DNA from: Oceanicola sp. 502str15
GTDB taxonomy: Bacteria > Pseudomonadota > Alphaproteobacteria > Rhodobacterales > Rhodobacteraceae
Length of the DNA: 64,000 nt
Direction: 5' to 3'
Assembly (NCBI RefSeq): GCF_024105635.1
Contig: NZ_WYDQ01000001.1
Coordinates: 372,001-436,000 of the forward strand
The notes under the pieces are model-generated. The model worked only from the letters and a program-made list of their open reading frames with translations. It had not been told where the DNA came from and did not search any database. Below, piece after piece: positions 47,695 to 56,455 of this stretch (positions are counted from its first letter, which is position 1; every line of letters starts with the position of its first letter). The translations under genes were made by a program, and so were the position numbers.

Positions 47695-47997
47695 ATGCCC
47701 AAGGGCTACATCATCGGCCATATCGTCGTGAACGATCCGGAAGGCTACAAGGCCTACGTCACCGGCGACACACCCATTCTCAAGGCCCATGGCGCGCGCT
47801 TCCTTGTCCGCGGCGGCAAGTCCGAGGCGCCCGAGGGCGATGTGCCCGAAGGCCAGCGCCACGTGGTTTTCGAGTTCGACAGCTTCGAGGCTGCGAAGGC
47901 TGCCTATGAAGACCCAGCCTATCAGGAAATCTCGCTGATCCGCAAAGCTACCGCCGAGAGCACGATCATCCTCGTGGAAGGCCACACGGATGTCTGA
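47695..47997 (+). CDS. DUF1330-family protein
   Basis: The 100-residue soluble protein matches the DUF1330 dimeric ferredoxin-like fold (KGYIIGHIVVNDPEGYKAY, LKAHGARFLVRGG, FEFDSFEAAKAAYEDPAYQE). Biochemical role is unknown. Its last eight bases overlap the start of the first permease, so it is translated as part of the ABC operon, which suggests a job linked to the imported compound. Confidence 0.88.
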   Translation: MPKGYIIGHIVVNDPEGYKAYVTGDTPILKAHGARFLVRGGKSEAPEGDVPEGQRHVVFEFDSFEAAKAAYEDPAYQEISLIRKATAESTIILVEGHTDV

Positions 47998-49636
47998 TGC
48001 CCCCGCCGCCGCCGTGCATGGCCAACCCGACGAGACCGATGCCGAGGGCCGCCTCATTGCCGCCGACGGCACCCCGCTCAAGCGCAGCCTAGGCCGCGCC
48101 CTGCGCCGCCAGAAGCTGCGCGCGCTGGCGCTGATCGCGCCGCTGCTGCTGTTCATCCTGCTCACCTTCATCGCGCCAATCGCCGATATGCTGTTTCGCT
48201 CGGTCGAGAACGATATCGTCGCCCGCACGCTTCCCGAAACGGTCGAGGCGCTGGGCGAATGGGATTACTCCTCCGGCGAGCTTCCCGGCGAAGAGGCCTA
48301 TCTGGCGCTCTACCGCGACCTCTCGGTCGCCACCGAATACAAAACCCACACCCGCCTCGGCTCGCGCCTGAACTACGAGACCTCCGGCATCTCCTCGCTG
48401 TTCCGCAAGACCGGCCGCGGCGTGGAAGACATGGGCGAGCTCTACCAGGACCAGTTCGAAGATCTCGACCCGGCGTGGGAAGAGCCCGAAACATGGGCCC
48501 GGCTGATGGGCTCCGACGACTGGCTCGGCGCCGAAGATCGCTCCGCCAGCTTCGAGCTGCGCGAGGGCATCGCCGGGGCGCTGCCGAACACCGCGCGCGC
48601 CTACAGCCAGTTTGCCGAGTTCACCCAAACCGAAGACGGCGACGATCCGGCGCAGGAAGACCCATGGGCCTATGTCTACGCCATGCTCTGGCTCGACCTC
48701 ACCGGCCCGGTGCAGCTTGACGCCTATGACGGCCCAGATGCCGCCCTGCTCGAAGCCGCTGCCGCGGCCGCGCCCGGCTTTGAAAGCCAGGGCTGGCGCG
48801 AAGGGCTGGCCGATGTCGATAACGACTGGGAAGACATCGAGGTCTGGGGCACGATCAAGGCCTACGCGGGCGAGTTCACCTCGGGCTACTTCCTCAACTC
48901 GGTCGACCTGCAACTGACCCCGGAGGGCATCGAGAAGCAGGACGAGAACCAGCGGATCTACATCAAGCTGTTCTGGCGCACGATCCTGATGTCGCTCGCC
49001 ATCACCTGCTCCTGCATCATCCTCGGCTACCCGGTGGCCTGGCTGCTGGCCAACCTGCCGATGCGCACCTCGAACCTGCTGATGATCCTCGTGCTGCTGC
49101 CGTTCTGGACCTCGCTTCTGGTGCGGACCTCGGCCTGGAAGGTGCTGCTGCAATCCCAAGGGGTAATCAACGACATCCTCGTCTGGGCGCATATCATCTC
49201 CGATGCCAACCGGCTGGTGATGATCAACAACGTCACCGGCACGATCATCGCCATGACGCACATCCTGCTGCCCTTCATGATCCTGCCGATGTATTCGGTG
49301 ATGCAGACCATCCCGCCCACCTACCTGCGCGCCGCCAAGTCGCTTGGCGCGACCAACTGGGTGGCCTTCTGGCGGGTCTATTTTCCGCAGTCGGTGCCGG
49401 GCATCGGGGCGGGGTCGATCCTCGTCTTCATCCTTGCCATCGGCTACTATATCACGCCCGAACTCGTGGGCGGCACCAAGGGGGTCTTCATCTCGAACCG
49501 GATCGCCTACCACATCTCGACTTCGCTCAACTGGGGCCTCGCCGCGGCGCTCGGCACCATCCTGCTGGCGGCGGTGCTGCTGCTCTACTGGGCCTATGAC
49601 AAGATCGTGGGCATCGACAACGTGAAGCTGGGGTAG
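47990..49636 (+). CDS. ABC transporter permease (PotB-like) with large periplasmic insertion
   Basis: The 548-residue inner-membrane protein is about twice the family's usual 280-300 residues. A first transmembrane helix (about 43-69, LIAPLLLFILLTFIAPIADM) is followed by a soluble stretch of about 255 residues and then the normal permease core of about five helices from residue 328 (FWRTILMSLAITCSCIILG). The EAA loop that docks on the ATPase reads YLRAAKSLGATNWVAFWRVYFP. The start overlaps the DUF1330 gene by eight bases. Confidence 0.9.
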   Translation: MSDAPAAAVHGQPDETDAEGRLIAADGTPLKRSLGRALRRQKLRALALIAPLLLFILLTFIAPIADMLFRSVENDIVARTLPETVEALGEWDYSSGELPGEEAYLALYRDLSVATEYKTHTRLGSRLNYETSGISSLFRKTGRGVEDMGELYQDQFEDLDPAWEEPETWARLMGSDDWLGAEDRSASFELREGIAGALPNTARAYSQFAEFTQTEDGDDPAQEDPWAYVYAMLWLDLTGPVQLDAYDGPDAALLEAAAAAAPGFESQGWREGLADVDNDWEDIEVWGTIKAYAGEFTSGYFLNSVDLQLTPEGIEKQDENQRIYIKLFWRTILMSLAITCSCIILGYPVAWLLANLPMRTSNLLMILVLLPFWTSLLVRTSAWKVLLQSQGVINDILVWAHIISDANRLVMINNVTGTIIAMTHILLPFMILPMYSVMQTIPPTYLRAAKSLGATNWVAFWRVYFPQSVPGIGAGSILVFILAIGYYITPELVGGTKGVFISNRIAYHISTSLNWGLAAALGTILLAAVLLLYWAYDKIVGIDNVKLG

Positions 49637-49641
49637 GGCAG

Positions 49642-50493
49642 ATGGCAATTCCGACATATGCAACAACGGGCCAGCGGATCTGGTATTACAGTTTCCGTGT
49701 GATCTGCGGGCTGATCTTCTTCTTCCTGATCGCGCCGATCCTCGTGATCATCCCGCTCAGCTTCAACGCGGAAGATTTCTTCACCTTCACGCCGGAAATG
49801 CTGAGCTTCGATCCCGAGGGCTATTCGCTCAAGCACTACCGCGATTTCTTCACCAACTCCGACTGGCAGCAGGCCCTGCGCAACTCGGTGAGCATCGCCC
49901 CGGTGGCGACGATCCTCTCGGTGGGCTTCGGCACGCTGGCGGCGATCGGTCTCAGCTCCGAACATGTGCCGTTCCGACGGGCGATCATGGCGATCCTGAT
50001 CTCGCCGATGATCGTGCCACTGATCATCTCGGCGGCGGGGATGTACTTCTTCTACTCCCGCGTAGGGCTTCAGGGCACCTATATCGGCGTGGTCCTGGCC
50101 CATGCGGCGCTGGGCATTCCCTTCGTCATCATCACCGTGACGGCCACGCTGGTGGGCTTCGACCGCTCGCTGACGCGGGCGGCGGCCTCCATGGGCGCGG
50201 ACCCGGTGCGCACCTTCTTCAAGGTGCAGATGCCGCTGATCCTGCCCGGCGTGATCTCGGGGGCGCTCTTCGCCTTCATCACCTCCTTTGACGAGGTGGT
50301 GGTGGTGCTCTTCGTGGGTTCCGCGGGGCAGAAGACCCTGCCATGGCAAATGTTCATCGGGCTGCGCGAGCAGATCTCCCCGACCATCCTTGCCGTGGCG
50401 ACCCTGCTGGTGGTGATCTCGATCGCCCTGCTGGCGACAGTGGAACTGCTGCGGCGGCGCAGCGAGCGGCTTCGGGGCATGTCACCGGGCTGA
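49642..50493 (+). CDS. ABC transporter permease (PotC-like)
   Basis: This 283-residue, six-helix permease follows the first permease by five bases. The EAA loop is DRSLTRAAASMGADPVRTFFKV and a FNAEDFFTFTPEMLSF loop follows the first helix, as in PotC/PotI. It completes the heterodimeric channel. The C-terminus (ELLRRRSERLRGM) is basic. It is the last gene of the operon, with a strong hairpin downstream. Confidence 0.92.
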   Translation: MAIPTYATTGQRIWYYSFRVICGLIFFFLIAPILVIIPLSFNAEDFFTFTPEMLSFDPEGYSLKHYRDFFTNSDWQQALRNSVSIAPVATILSVGFGTLAAIGLSSEHVPFRRAIMAILISPMIVPLIISAAGMYFFYSRVGLQGTYIGVVLAHAALGIPFVIITVTATLVGFDRSLTRAAASMGADPVRTFFKVQMPLILPGVISGALFAFITSFDEVVVVLFVGSAGQKTLPWQMFIGLREQISPTILAVATLLVVISIALLATVELLRRRSERLRGMSPG

Positions 50494-50500
50494 GGGCGGA

Positions 50501-50521
50501 CTGGGGGTTTCACACCCCCAG
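50501..50521 (+). terminator. Hairpin after the ABC operon
   Basis: CTGGGGGT-TTCAC-ACCCCCAG, a perfect 8-bp stem, starts eight bases after the permease stop. There is no T-run. CCCCCGTGGAG follows, which I recognise as part of a roseobacter intergenic element. Confidence 0.55.
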
Positions 50522-50529
50522 ACCCCCGT

Positions 50530-50557
50530 GGAGATATTGGCAGCAAGAAAATGAACA
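50530..50557. repeat. Roseobacter-type intergenic element, copy 1
   Basis: GGAGATATT then GGCAGCAAGAAAATGAA. A related copy is at 54,988-55,013, sharing GATATT and GCAAGAAAATGAA. From memory, similar CCCCGTGGAGTATTT...AAGAAAATGA stretches are common between Rhodobacteraceae genes. Confidence 0.55.
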
Positions 50558-50590
50558 GGAGCGCGTTAACCTTGATTTCGGGTTAACGGC

Positions 50591-51520
50591 TCAGGGCAGC
50601 AGCGAGAGCCATCCCCAGGCGGTGAGCATGGTCAGGCCCGTGGCGATGAGCACGGCGGTCGCGGCGACGCGCTTGGCGCGGTCATACATGTTGGCGAAGA
50701 TATAGGCGTTGACGCCCGGGGCCATGGCGGCGGTGACGGTGGCCGAGCGCAGGCCGGGCGTGTCGACGCCGGTGAAATGGGCCAGCGTCCAGGTGATCGC
50801 CGGGTGCAGGCCGAGCGCCAGCAGGCAGACCATCAGCGCCACGCGAATGTCGCCCTCGGGCCGGTAGCGATAGAGCACGCCGCCAAGCGCGAATAGCGCG
50901 GCGGGCAGGCCGGCGCGGGCGATGAGGTCGGCGGCGTCCATGATGACGCCGGGCATGGGCAGGCCGGTGAGGTTGACGGCAAGGCCGGTGAGGATGCCAA
51001 GGATGAGCCCGTTGGAAAACACGTTGCGCGCCACCCGCCGGGGCAGGGCCGAAAGCGGCGTGCCGCGCGCGCGGGCAAGCTCCATCACCACGATGCCGGT
51101 GGTCAGCAGCACCGGGGCATGGAGCGCGATGATCGCATAGTTGCCGGTCAGCGCCTCTGCGCCATAGGCCCGCTCGGTGATCGGCAGGCCGAGCAGCAGC
51201 GAGTTGGAGAACAGACAGGCAAAACCGATCACGATCGAATCTTCCCATTCGCGCTTGAAGATCAGCCGCGCGCCCGCAATCCCCGCCGCAAAGCTCACGA
51301 AGGCCCCGGTGTAGAACGACACCAGCAGCGCCGGCTGAAAGCCCTGCGCCAGATCCAGCCGGGTCATCGCCGCGAAAAGCAGGATCGGAATAGAGAAGTT
51401 CTGCGCGAAGCTCATCAACATGTCATTCGACTCGGCCGGAAACCGCAGTTTCCACACCGCGAGGTAGCCAAATCCGATGACGAGGAAGACGGGGAGGATG
51501 ACCGAGGTGAGCGCGCTCAT
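50591..51520 (-). CDS. AEC-family permease (auxin efflux carrier-like)
   Basis: The 309-residue protein has about ten hydrophobic helices and the AEC family pattern: ILPVFLVIGFGYLAVWKLRF at the N-terminus, FACLFSNSLLLGLPITERAYG, and LHPAITWTLAHF in the C-terminal half. Family members export small organic acids or amino acids; substrate here is unknown. Its start overlaps the stop of the MBL-fold gene by four bases, so it is the last gene of the tmk-holB-tatD unit. Confidence 0.88.
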   Translation of the reverse strand: MSALTSVILPVFLVIGFGYLAVWKLRFPAESNDMLMSFAQNFSIPILLFAAMTRLDLAQGFQPALLVSFYTGAFVSFAAGIAGARLIFKREWEDSIVIGFACLFSNSLLLGLPITERAYGAEALTGNYAIIALHAPVLLTTGIVVMELARARGTPLSALPRRVARNVFSNGLILGILTGLAVNLTGLPMPGVIMDAADLIARAGLPAALFALGGVLYRYRPEGDIRVALMVCLLALGLHPAITWTLAHFTGVDTPGLRSATVTAAMAPGVNAYIFANMYDRAKRVAATAVLIATGLTMLTAWGWLSLLP

Positions 51521-52311
51521 GATGGCAGGATCAGGATCATCCCGTCATGCGCCGGGGTGACGTTGGCGGGGGTTTCCGCCTCGACCGCGGCATAATCCAT
51601 GTCGATATGCATGTTGGTCAGCACCGCCTGCCGGGGCGCGGCGCGCTCGATCCATTCCAGCGCTTTTTCCAGGTGCACATGGGAAGGGTGCGGTGTGCGG
51701 CGCAGCGCGTCCAGCACCCAAACCTCCAGCCCCTCCAGCGCAGGCCATGCGGCCTCGGGAATGTCGGACACATCCGGCAGGTATGCGAGCCCCTCGATGC
51801 GAAACCCAAGCGCGTCGATCCGGCCATGCTCGACCTCGAAGGGGGTGAGCGTGATCGGCCCGCCCGCGCCCTCCACGGTAAAGGGGCCGTCGATGTGGTG
51901 CAGATCGAGGATAGGCGGATAATCGGAGCCGGCCGGCTGCACGAAGGCATAGCCGAAGCGGGCGATCAGGTCGTCGGTGGTGGCGCCATCGGCCCAGACC
52001 TTCACCCGGTTGCGCATGTTATAGACCACCATCCGCAGGTCATCGAGGCCGTGGGTATGGTCGGCATGGGCGTGGGTGAAGGCGACCCCGTCGAGGGTGC
52101 CGACCTTCGCATCGAGAAGCTGGCTGCGCAGGTCCGGCGAGGTGTCGATCAGAACCCGGGTCGTGCCCTCGGGGCCGTCGCGCTCGACCAGCATGGAGCA
52201 GCGTCGGCGGGCATTCCTTGGGTTGGTCGGGTCGCAGTCTCCCCAGTTGTCGGGCAGGCGCGGCACGCCGCCCGAGGAGCCGCAGCCGAGGATGGTAAAG
52301 CGGTAGGTCAC
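51517..52311 (-). CDS. MBL-fold metallo-hydrolase (PhnP-like)
   Basis: The 264-residue product starts at a GTG (52311) that overlaps the TatD-type stop as GTGA, so the longer upstream frame is rejected. It has the metal motif HAHADHTHG, an N-terminal LGCGSSGGVPR that is typical of the PhnP/RNase Z-like group, an IDTSPDLRSQL motif and a C-terminal HIDMD. PhnP hydrolyses cyclic ribose phosphates; no phn genes are nearby, so the substrate remains open. The order tatD-mbl next to holB-tmk is conserved in Rhodobacterales. Confidence 0.9.
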   Translation of the reverse strand: MTYRFTILGCGSSGGVPRLPDNWGDCDPTNPRNARRRCSMLVERDGPEGTTRVLIDTSPDLRSQLLDAKVGTLDGVAFTHAHADHTHGLDDLRMVVYNMRNRVKVWADGATTDDLIARFGYAFVQPAGSDYPPILDLHHIDGPFTVEGAGGPITLTPFEVEHGRIDALGFRIEGLAYLPDVSDIPEAAWPALEGLEVWVLDALRRTPHPSHVHLEKALEWIERAAPRQAVLTNMHIDMDYAAVEAETPANVTPAHDGMILILPS

Positions 52312-53099
52312 GCGGCGGCCACCGTCTTGGAGAAGAGCCGCTCGAAATTGGCCTGGGTGGCGGCGGCGAAATCTTCGTAGCTGAGGCCGAAGACCTCGGC
52401 CCCGACCTTGGCGGTATGGGCGGTATAGGCCGGTTCGTTGCGCTTGCCGCGATGGGGCGGGGGCGCGAGGTAGGGGCTGTCGGTTTCCACGAGGATGCGC
52501 TCCAGCGGGGCGGCGGCGAAGATGTCGCGCAGCTCCTGACTTTTCGGGAAGGCGGCGATGCCCGACATCGACAGGTAGAAGCCGAGGTCTAGCGCGGCGC
52601 GGGCCAGCTCGGCGGAGCTGGAAAAGCAATGCATGACGCAGGAATAGGGCCCGTCCTCATAGCCTTCGCGCAGGATCGCGGCCATGTCGTCATCGGCGGC
52701 GCGGGCATGGATGATGAGCGGCAGGCCGGTTTCGCGGGCGGCGTCGATGTGGATGCGCAGGCTCTGTTGCTGCACCTCGGCGCTCTCGGCGGTGTAGTGA
52801 TAATCGAGCCCGGTTTCGCCGATGCCCACGCATTTGGGATGGGCGGCGGCCTCGGCCAGTTCGCTCACCGTCATCAGGGGCTCTTCATGGGCGCGCATCG
52901 GGTGGATGCCGAAGGCGTGGAACACCTCCGCATAGGCCTCCGAGATCGCTTGCACATTGGCCAGCCCGGCCCGCCGGGTGCAGATCGTCACCATCCGCCC
53001 GACCCCGGCGGCCTTGGCGCGGGCGAGCACATCGGGCAGCTCCCCGTCGAAGTCGGGAAAGTCGAGGTGGCAGTGGCTGTCGGTTATCTCAGGGGGCAT
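52308..53099 (-). CDS. TatD-family metal-dependent deoxyribonuclease
   Basis: The 263-residue TIM-barrel hydrolase has TatD metal-binding motifs: DSHCHLDF at the N-terminus, FGIHPMRAHEE, GIGETGLDYHY, PLIIHARAADDD, MHCFSSSAE and VETDSPYLAPPPHRGKRNEP. It is a YcfH-like member of the family, with roles in DNA repair or nucleic-acid turnover. It lies 12 bp after holB and its stop overlaps the MBL gene start. Confidence 0.94.
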   Translation of the reverse strand: MPPEITDSHCHLDFPDFDGELPDVLARAKAAGVGRMVTICTRRAGLANVQAISEAYAEVFHAFGIHPMRAHEEPLMTVSELAEAAAHPKCVGIGETGLDYHYTAESAEVQQQSLRIHIDAARETGLPLIIHARAADDDMAAILREGYEDGPYSCVMHCFSSSAELARAALDLGFYLSMSGIAAFPKSQELRDIFAAAPLERILVETDSPYLAPPPHRGKRNEPAYTAHTAKVGAEVFGLSYEDFAAATQANFERLFSKTVAAA

Positions 53100-53111
53100 T
53101 GGGGCTCCGGC

Positions 53112-54290
53112 TCAGAGGCGCATGTCGGCGGCGGCCTCGGAGATCTTGAGGCAGATATCCGTGATGAGGGCCGGGGCGTCAAGGTTCACTGCCGCCCCTG
53201 CGCGGGCGCGCGCGCCAAGCGTGGCGGCGAGTTCGGCCCAGGCGCGGGCGCGGGTGGTGTCGGGGGCGAGGCGGGCCAGCAGGGCGGCCTCGCCGGGTGC
53301 GGCTTCGGGGGCGGGGGGGGTGCCCGGCGGGGGCGGGCCGAGGGCGCCGCTGCGGGCCGTGCGGGCGAGGAAGGTGTCGATCAGGCGCACGGTCAGGCGG
53401 AAGCGATCCTGCGCCTCCCGGCCGCCGCACTTGGCCGCCATGGCGAGGGTTGCGGGGCGATCGAGGCGTGGCAGGTCGCGGAACAGGGTGACGAGGTTGG
53501 CATAGAGCGCCAGGCCCTCGTCGTCGATCAACTGCAGCGCCGTGGCCACCGAGCCCTCGGAGAGGGCGGAGAGCGCCGCGCGGTGGGTGGTGTCCTCGGG
53601 CGGCTCGGCGCCGGCTTCGCGCAGGGCGGCGGTAAGCGCGGCCTCGGAGAGCGGGGCGCAGGGCAGGACCGAGCAGCGCGAGCGGATGGTGGGCAGCAGC
53701 GACGCGGGGGCGTGGGAGATGAGCAGCAGCACGGTGTTGAGCGGCGGCTCTTCCAGCACCTTCAGCACGGCGTTGGCGGCGGAGGCGTTCATCTCGTCGA
53801 CCGAGTCGATCAGCACCACGCGCCGCGCCTTCTCGGCGGCGGAATAGGCGAAGAAGCGTTTGAGATCGCGGGTGCTTTCCACGTCGATCACGGTCTTGAA
53901 CCGGGCGGGCGCGGGCTTTTCGATCCACTTGCGGCGCAGCAGCATCAGGTTGCCCTCCGAGCCGGCGGCAATGCGGCGGGCAACCGGGTGGGCGGGGTCC
54001 ACGGCGAGGGTCTGGGGCGCTTCGGGTTCGCCGAAGAGCCCGTCGTCCTGCTCCAGTGGCTGGGCGATGAGAAAGCGGGCGATGCGCCAGGCGAGGGTGG
54101 CCTTGCCAATGCCGCGCGGGCCGGTGATGAGCCAGGCATGGGGCAGGCGGTGCGAGTTGAAGGCGGCCAGAAAGCGCGCCTCGGCCTCGTCCTGCCCATA
54201 GAGGGTTTCGGTGTGGCGCGGGTGCGGATAGTCGCCCAGCCGGTCGGCTTCGAGCAGCTCTTCGGCCACGCCAAGGGGCGCGGCGCTCAT
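53112..54290 (-). CDS. holB: DNA polymerase III delta-prime subunit
   Basis: The 392-residue AAA+ clamp-loader subunit has a Walker A-like GPRGIGKATLAWRIA, the sensor region RVVLIDSVDEMNASAANA, the LLKVLEEPP-type motif (VLKVLEEPPLNTVLLL) and the SRC motif (TIRSRCSVL). The Cys of SRC is kept while the zinc-binding Cys cluster of delta-prime is not apparent, as is usual for alphaproteobacteria. The ATG overlaps the tmk stop by four bases. It loads the beta clamp at the fork. Confidence 0.93.
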   Translation of the reverse strand: MSAAPLGVAEELLEADRLGDYPHPRHTETLYGQDEAEARFLAAFNSHRLPHAWLITGPRGIGKATLAWRIARFLIAQPLEQDDGLFGEPEAPQTLAVDPAHPVARRIAAGSEGNLMLLRRKWIEKPAPARFKTVIDVESTRDLKRFFAYSAAEKARRVVLIDSVDEMNASAANAVLKVLEEPPLNTVLLLISHAPASLLPTIRSRCSVLPCAPLSEAALTAALREAGAEPPEDTTHRAALSALSEGSVATALQLIDDEGLALYANLVTLFRDLPRLDRPATLAMAAKCGGREAQDRFRLTVRLIDTFLARTARSGALGPPPPGTPPAPEAAPGEAALLARLAPDTTRARAWAELAATLGARARAGAAVNLDAPALITDICLKISEAAADMRL

Positions 54291-54916
54291 TGCAGCTTCT
54301 CCCGCGCGGTGGCGATGACATCGGCGGTGATCTCTTCGGGACGGCGGGAGGCGTCGATCACCCGGCAGCGTGCGGGGTCGGACGCGGCGAGTGCAAGGAA
54401 CCCGGCCCGCAGCTTCTGCTGAAACGCCAGCCCCTCCTCTTCGAAGCGGTCCTCGCCGGAGCGCCGGGCCAGCCCGCGGGCCAGCGCCACCTCCGGGTCC
54501 ATGTCGAGAATGAGCGTCAGATCCGGCTCGCGCCCGATGGCGAGCGCGTGGAGCGTGTCGACAAAGCCGCGCAGCTCACCGCGCGCCGCGCCCTGGTAGA
54601 CCCGGGTGCTGTCGGCAAACCGGTCGGAAATCACCACCTTGCCGGCGCTCAGGGCAGGGCGGATGACCCGCTCGAGGTGGTCGCGCCGCGCGGCAGTGAA
54701 CAGCAGCGTCTCGGTCTCGCCCGACCACCTGTCCGGCGTGCCTTCCACCAGCAGCCGCCGGATCTCTTCGGCCCCCGCCGAGCCGCCGGGTTCGCGGGTC
54801 AAGACCACCTCGCGCCCCTCGGCCTCGGCCCACGCGCCAAGCGCCCGGGCCTGGGTGGATTTCCCGGCGCCGTCGATGCCCTCGAAGGTGATGAAGAGAC
54901 CGGGAGCGGTTGACAT
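54287..54916 (-). CDS. tmk: Thymidylate kinase
   Basis: The 209-residue P-loop kinase phosphorylates dTMP to dTDP. It has FITFEGIDGAGKSTQ, LTREPGGSAGAEEIRRLL, the DR(F/Y) motif SDRFADSTRVYQG and a Lid segment RSGEDRFEEE. Length and motifs are normal. It heads the minus-strand unit tmk-holB-tatD-MBL-AEC. Confidence 0.97.
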   Translation of the reverse strand: MSTAPGLFITFEGIDGAGKSTQARALGAWAEAEGREVVLTREPGGSAGAEEIRRLLVEGTPDRWSGETETLLFTAARRDHLERVIRPALSAGKVVISDRFADSTRVYQGAARGELRGFVDTLHALAIGREPDLTLILDMDPEVALARGLARRSGEDRFEEEGLAFQQKLRAGFLALAASDPARCRVIDASRRPEEITADVIATAREKLQ

Positions 54917-54987
54917 GGGCGGACATTATCCCGCGCGGGGGAGGGCTGCAAACCAGATCGCCAAAAGAGATAAGAGGCCTCCGGCGG

Positions 54988-55013
54988 GGATATTTTGCGC
55001 AAGAAAATGAAAT
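54988..55013. repeat. Roseobacter-type intergenic element, copy 2
   Basis: GGATATTTTGCGCAAGAAAATGAAAT, in the gap upstream of tmk, shares GATATT and GCAAGAAAATGAA with the copy after the ABC operon. The rest of the 54,917-55,194 gap shows no gene. Confidence 0.5.
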
Positions 55014-55194
55014 AGAATGGCGGCCTTGGCCATTGTCTTGCGGCAAGTATCTCTGGGGGGCGCCATTGGTTCGAGCCCAATGGCGACGGGGCTTGCCGCC
55101 ATCGCGCACCGCCTCCGCTTGCACAGCGCCGCAATCAGGCAACGACCCGTGACGGCGGCGTAGGGCGGGACTTGTCCCGCCGCTCCGACCAGCC

Positions 55195-56358
55195 CTATTG
55201 CGGCGCGGCTTGGGTCGCGAACTGCTTCATCAGCACGCCCGCCGCGGTCTTCAGCCGGGGCAGGAAGCCGCCCTTGGGAATATCGCGCTCCGCCACCAGC
55301 GGCACCGTGATCGGCTCCATGTCGGGCAGGCTCACGGTGAGGCTGGCGACCTCGTCTCCGGCGGCGAGGGGCGCGCGCAGCGGGCCTTCGTAGCTCACCT
55401 CGGCCTTCAGGCTGTCCTGCGCGAGCGCTGGCATCAGCACATCGAGATCCTTTGCCAGCACAAGGCCCACGCGGGCCTCGGCCCCCATCCAGACCGGCGC
55501 CTCGGCCACCCGCGTCCCCTCATCGGCCACGGTCTTCTGCACGAACTGCCGGAACGCCCAGTTGACGATGTTGATCGCCTCCTGCTTGCGCGCATCCTCG
55601 CTCGGCAGGCCGGTGACGACAAAGACGATCCGCCGGTTGCCCTGCTTGGCCGAGCCCACGAGCCCGTAGCCCGCTTCGGTTGTATGGCCGGTCTTCAGCC
55701 CGTCCGCCCCGATGCCCAGTTTCAGCAGCGGGTTGCGGTTGTTGTGATTGGTCGGCACCCGCCCGTCGAACTCGAATTTCTCCATGCCGAAGTAGCCGTA
55801 GTACTCCGGAAACTCCCGGATCAGCCGCAGCGCCAGGATGCCGAGGTCGTGCATCGACATCCGCTGGCCCGGGTTCGGCCAGCCCGAGGCATTGGCAAAG
55901 GTCGAGTTTTCCATGCCCAGATCCCGCGCCCGATCGTTCATCAGCCGCGCAAAGCCGTCTTCCGTGCCCGCCAGCCCCTCGGCCACAACCACGCAGGCGT
56001 CATTGCCCGACTGCACCACGATCCCCTGGATCAGCTGCTCGACCGATGGCCGGTCGGTGGTGTTGAGAAACATCGACGAGCCGCCCATGTTCTTGGCCCG
56101 CTCGCTGACCGTAAACGTCGTATCCAGCGTCACCCGTCCGTCGCGCAGCGCCTCGAACAGCATGTTCAGCGTCATCAGCTTGGACATTGAGGCTGGCGGC
56201 AGCGAGGTGTCGGCGTTCTTGGAGAGCAGGATCGTGCCGGTCGTCTCGTCGACCACCCAGGCCGAGGTGGCGCGGGTCTCGAAGGCGGCTGCTGCGGTTG
56301 TGGCGGCGGCCATGATGGCTGCGGCGAGGAGCGGTGCGAAGCCGCGGAGGCGAAGCAT
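55195..56358 (-). CDS. D-alanyl-D-alanine carboxypeptidase (PBP5/6 type)
   Basis: The 387-residue secreted enzyme trims the fifth D-Ala from peptidoglycan stem peptides. A signal peptide (about residues 1-25, ending TTAAA) precedes the S11 active-site motifs SMSK (57-60), SGN (117-119) and KTG (222-224). The C-terminal beta domain (about 280-387) is present but ends QFATQAAPQ without a clear amphipathic membrane anchor, so it may be soluble in the periplasm. It follows the SPOR lipoprotein gene by about 100 bp, and both act on the cell wall. Confidence 0.94.
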   Translation of the reverse strand: MLRLRGFAPLLAAAIMAAATTAAAAFETRATSAWVVDETTGTILLSKNADTSLPPASMSKLMTLNMLFEALRDGRVTLDTTFTVSERAKNMGGSSMFLNTTDRPSVEQLIQGIVVQSGNDACVVVAEGLAGTEDGFARLMNDRARDLGMENSTFANASGWPNPGQRMSMHDLGILALRLIREFPEYYGYFGMEKFEFDGRVPTNHNNRNPLLKLGIGADGLKTGHTTEAGYGLVGSAKQGNRRIVFVVTGLPSEDARKQEAINIVNWAFRQFVQKTVADEGTRVAEAPVWMGAEARVGLVLAKDLDVLMPALAQDSLKAEVSYEGPLRAPLAAGDEVASLTVSLPDMEPITVPLVAERDIPKGGFLPRLKTAAGVLMKQFATQAAPQ

Positions 56359-56455
56359 GGGGCGGATGTCCTTTCCTGTCCGGTCCCGGCGCCTGCGGGC
56401 CGGGGGTGGTGCAGGGCGGGCTGGCCCGAATGTCAGTCCGGGGCTGAGTCCCGCC

